A stretch of DNA of 5,084 nucleotides. Origin: JBFKOL01 sp041628815 (GTDB lineage: Bacteria; Bacteroidota; Bacteroidia; Chitinophagales; Saprospiraceae). Numbering within the stretch: the stretch's first letter is position 1; each line of letters starts with the position of its first letter. The stretch covers positions 1 to 5,084 of the forward strand of contig JBFKOL010000316.1 of the NCBI GenBank assembly GCA_041628815.1, given 5' to 3'. Shown piece by piece: positions 3,886-5,084 of the stretch. Below the pieces are notes generated by a model. It had not been told where the DNA came from. It was given only the letters and a program-made list of their open reading frames with translations, and did no database searches. The translations under genes and the position numbers were made by a program.

Positions 3886-5084
3886 ATTGCGGTCGCCAAC
3901 GCTCTTCAAAACTGCGAATGTCCCATACTTTCAAGACACCTTCATCATCACCTGAGACAATAAGGTGGTCATTCATAAATGCTGCTCCGTTGATAAATGT
4001 ATTGTGCTTGATAATGCTCAGTTTTCTTTCGATCTTGTCATTTTCGGTGATTTTATAAAGCAATACCGAACGATCGTGACTGACGGTAAGAAATTGATTG
4101 CCCAAAACATCGATATCAACGATATCGTCCAAATGATCACTCAATGTCTCAACCTCGTCGTAGCCAGTGCCATTTTTCTTCCAGACCTTTACCAGATTGT
4201 CTTTGCCGCCGGTAATGATGTAAGTTCCTCGATTGGAACAATCCACATCTGTGATCGCTTTGATATGAACTTTCTTGCTGAAAACAGGCTGGCGACTTGG
4301 CGGAACATACAATTCAAGATAACCGGTATTTCTTCCAACGACAATTGTATCTCCCAGTTCGATATAAGTTGATTGACGGACTGTTGGGGTATCCATGACT
4401 TCATAAATGCGCCGGTCACCAAAAGACTTTTCAAATGCTGTAGAATCTTCTACTGTCACAACAGGGGTCAAATAGAATGAGTCTATCTCCCGGGAAAGAA
4501 TCATATGATGTTTACCAATCGATATACCCACCTTATCAACATCCATATATTTGACTGATCTTATTGGGTCTATCGTTCCAATTCTGAATACAGCAGCTGC
4601 GAGTTCTTCCAGATTCCACAGTCGAATCACATTTTCTTCATCACAGGTAATGGCCAATTTATTATCTACAAATGATACATCGGTTATCGAAGCATTGTGA
4701 CCTATAAGCCGTTTGTCAAGCAAATTATTGGACCATACGGTGGCTGTCTTATCAGAGCTTCCTATAATCATTTCATTTAATCCGTTGAAATCAAAGGAGT
4801 TGATAAAAGAGAGGTGGTCGTCAATGGTGTGGTCCTTGTAATAGCGCCCGTCCGGGCTCTCCTTGTACAGCTCTACAATCCGACCTTTACTAAGTGCAAG
4901 AGAAGTTCTTTCCCTTCTGTTTCCATCCCCGTCTTTATAGCTGTCAAATTTATAGTACAGAATGTTGTCATTTTGCTCATTGTGAAATCGTATCGGCCGG
5001 GGTGGGGATAGAAACTGGTCATCGATGATATACAACCGATTCTTGTATAAAAAAGTGATTCCTCCGTCATTGTAATTCTTGAGC
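3884..5084 (-). CDS. WD40-repeat beta-propeller protein, C-terminal part (5' end outside window)
   Basis: The frame is open from the window edge to TAA at 3884-3886, giving 400 visible residues less a split first codon. A TTG at 5033-5035 could pose as a start, but 16 in-frame sense codons lie upstream of it, so the protein begins beyond base 5084. Counting from that TTG, blade-ending WD-type motifs are visible: DKTATVW (95-101), ENVIRLW (134-140), GYLELY (238-243), DNLVKVW (279-285), DRSVLLY (321-327) and EGVLKVW (365-371). Several GH or SDH turns precede them. The stretch 150-235 is poorly conserved but could be one or two diverged blades. Together these fit a roughly seven-bladed propeller, a protein-interaction scaffold. 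The missing N-terminus could hold nothing more, or a separate effector such as a STAND NTPase, protease-like or TIR domain, as in many bacterial WD40 fusions; that is not visible here. It converges on the sensor kinase gene. Confidence 0.85.
   Translation of the reverse strand, partial: LKNYNDGGITFLYKNRLYIIDDQFLSPPRPIRFHNEQNDNILYYKFDSYKDGDGNRRERTSLALSKGRIVELYKESPDGRYYKDHTIDDHLSFINSFDFNGLNEMIIGSSDKTATVWSNNLLDKRLIGHNASITDVSFVDNKLAITCDEENVIRLWNLEELAAAVFRIGTIDPIRSVKYMDVDKVGISIGKHHMILSREIDSFYLTPVVTVEDSTAFEKSFGDRRIYEVMDTPTVRQSTYIELGDTIVVGRNTGYLELYVPPSRQPVFSKKVHIKAITDVDCSNRGTYIITGGKDNLVKVWKKNGTGYDEVETLSDHLDDIVDIDVLGNQFLTVSHDRSVLLYKITENDKIERKLSIIKHNTFINGAAFMNDHLIVSGDDEGVLKVWDIRSFEERWRPQ

Noticed and set aside
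3687..4058. 123-codon plus-strand frame, with an internal ATG at 3783
   Set aside because: More than half lies antisense to the WD40 gene, there is no recognisable domain, and it crosses the stem and T8 tract at 3812-3885.
5033..5035. TTG as the start codon of the WD40 protein
   Set aside because: Sixteen in-frame sense codons continue upstream to the window edge with no stop, so the gene is truncated by the window rather than starting here.

Overview
The window looks like chromosomal DNA from a member of the Bacteroidota, most likely a flavobacterium-like relative. The evidence is a textbook Bacteroidota sigma-factor promoter in front of the tRNA genes (TTTG, 19-nt spacer, TATCTTTG), start codons without Shine-Dalgarno sequences, tRNA genes that do not encode CCA, and a TPR-type sensor kinase paired with a NarL/LuxR-type regulator. 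Genus cannot be fixed from the sequence alone.

Left part (1-574, all on the minus strand): a tRNA array transcribed right to left from a strong promoter at 544-574. The order of transcription is tRNA-Ser(GCU), tRNA-Pro(UGG), a decayed tRNA-Pro-like unit, tRNA-Pro(GGG), then a second decayed tRNA-like unit cut by the window edge. The two decayed units are the most unusual thing here. In both, the sequence from tRNA position 27 onward, where the anticodon arm should begin, is a GC-rich hairpin (TCCCGCC / GGCGGG). One of them also carries a 29-nt insertion between its T arm and acceptor stem.

Middle part (575-3451): a gene-poor stretch with a strong terminator at 757-790, then a divergent two-component pair. 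The response regulator (909-1553, minus) and the membrane sensor histidine kinase (1652-3451, plus) are separated by 98 bp containing a perfect 8-4-8 inverted repeat (1600-1619), a good candidate operator. The kinase has a predicted periplasmic TPR sensor, one membrane helix, a coiled coil, a HisKA_3-type phosphoacceptor region and an ATPase domain. It probably phosphorylates Asp54 of the adjacent regulator.

Right part (3452-5084): about 430 bp without a convincing gene but with several inverted repeats, including a long stem followed by eight T residues. After it comes the C-terminal part of a WD40 beta-propeller protein on the minus strand. That reading frame stays open to the window edge, so its N-terminus, and with it any enzymatic or NTPase domain, lies outside. 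No mobile-element genes, CRISPR array or complete novel system is visible.
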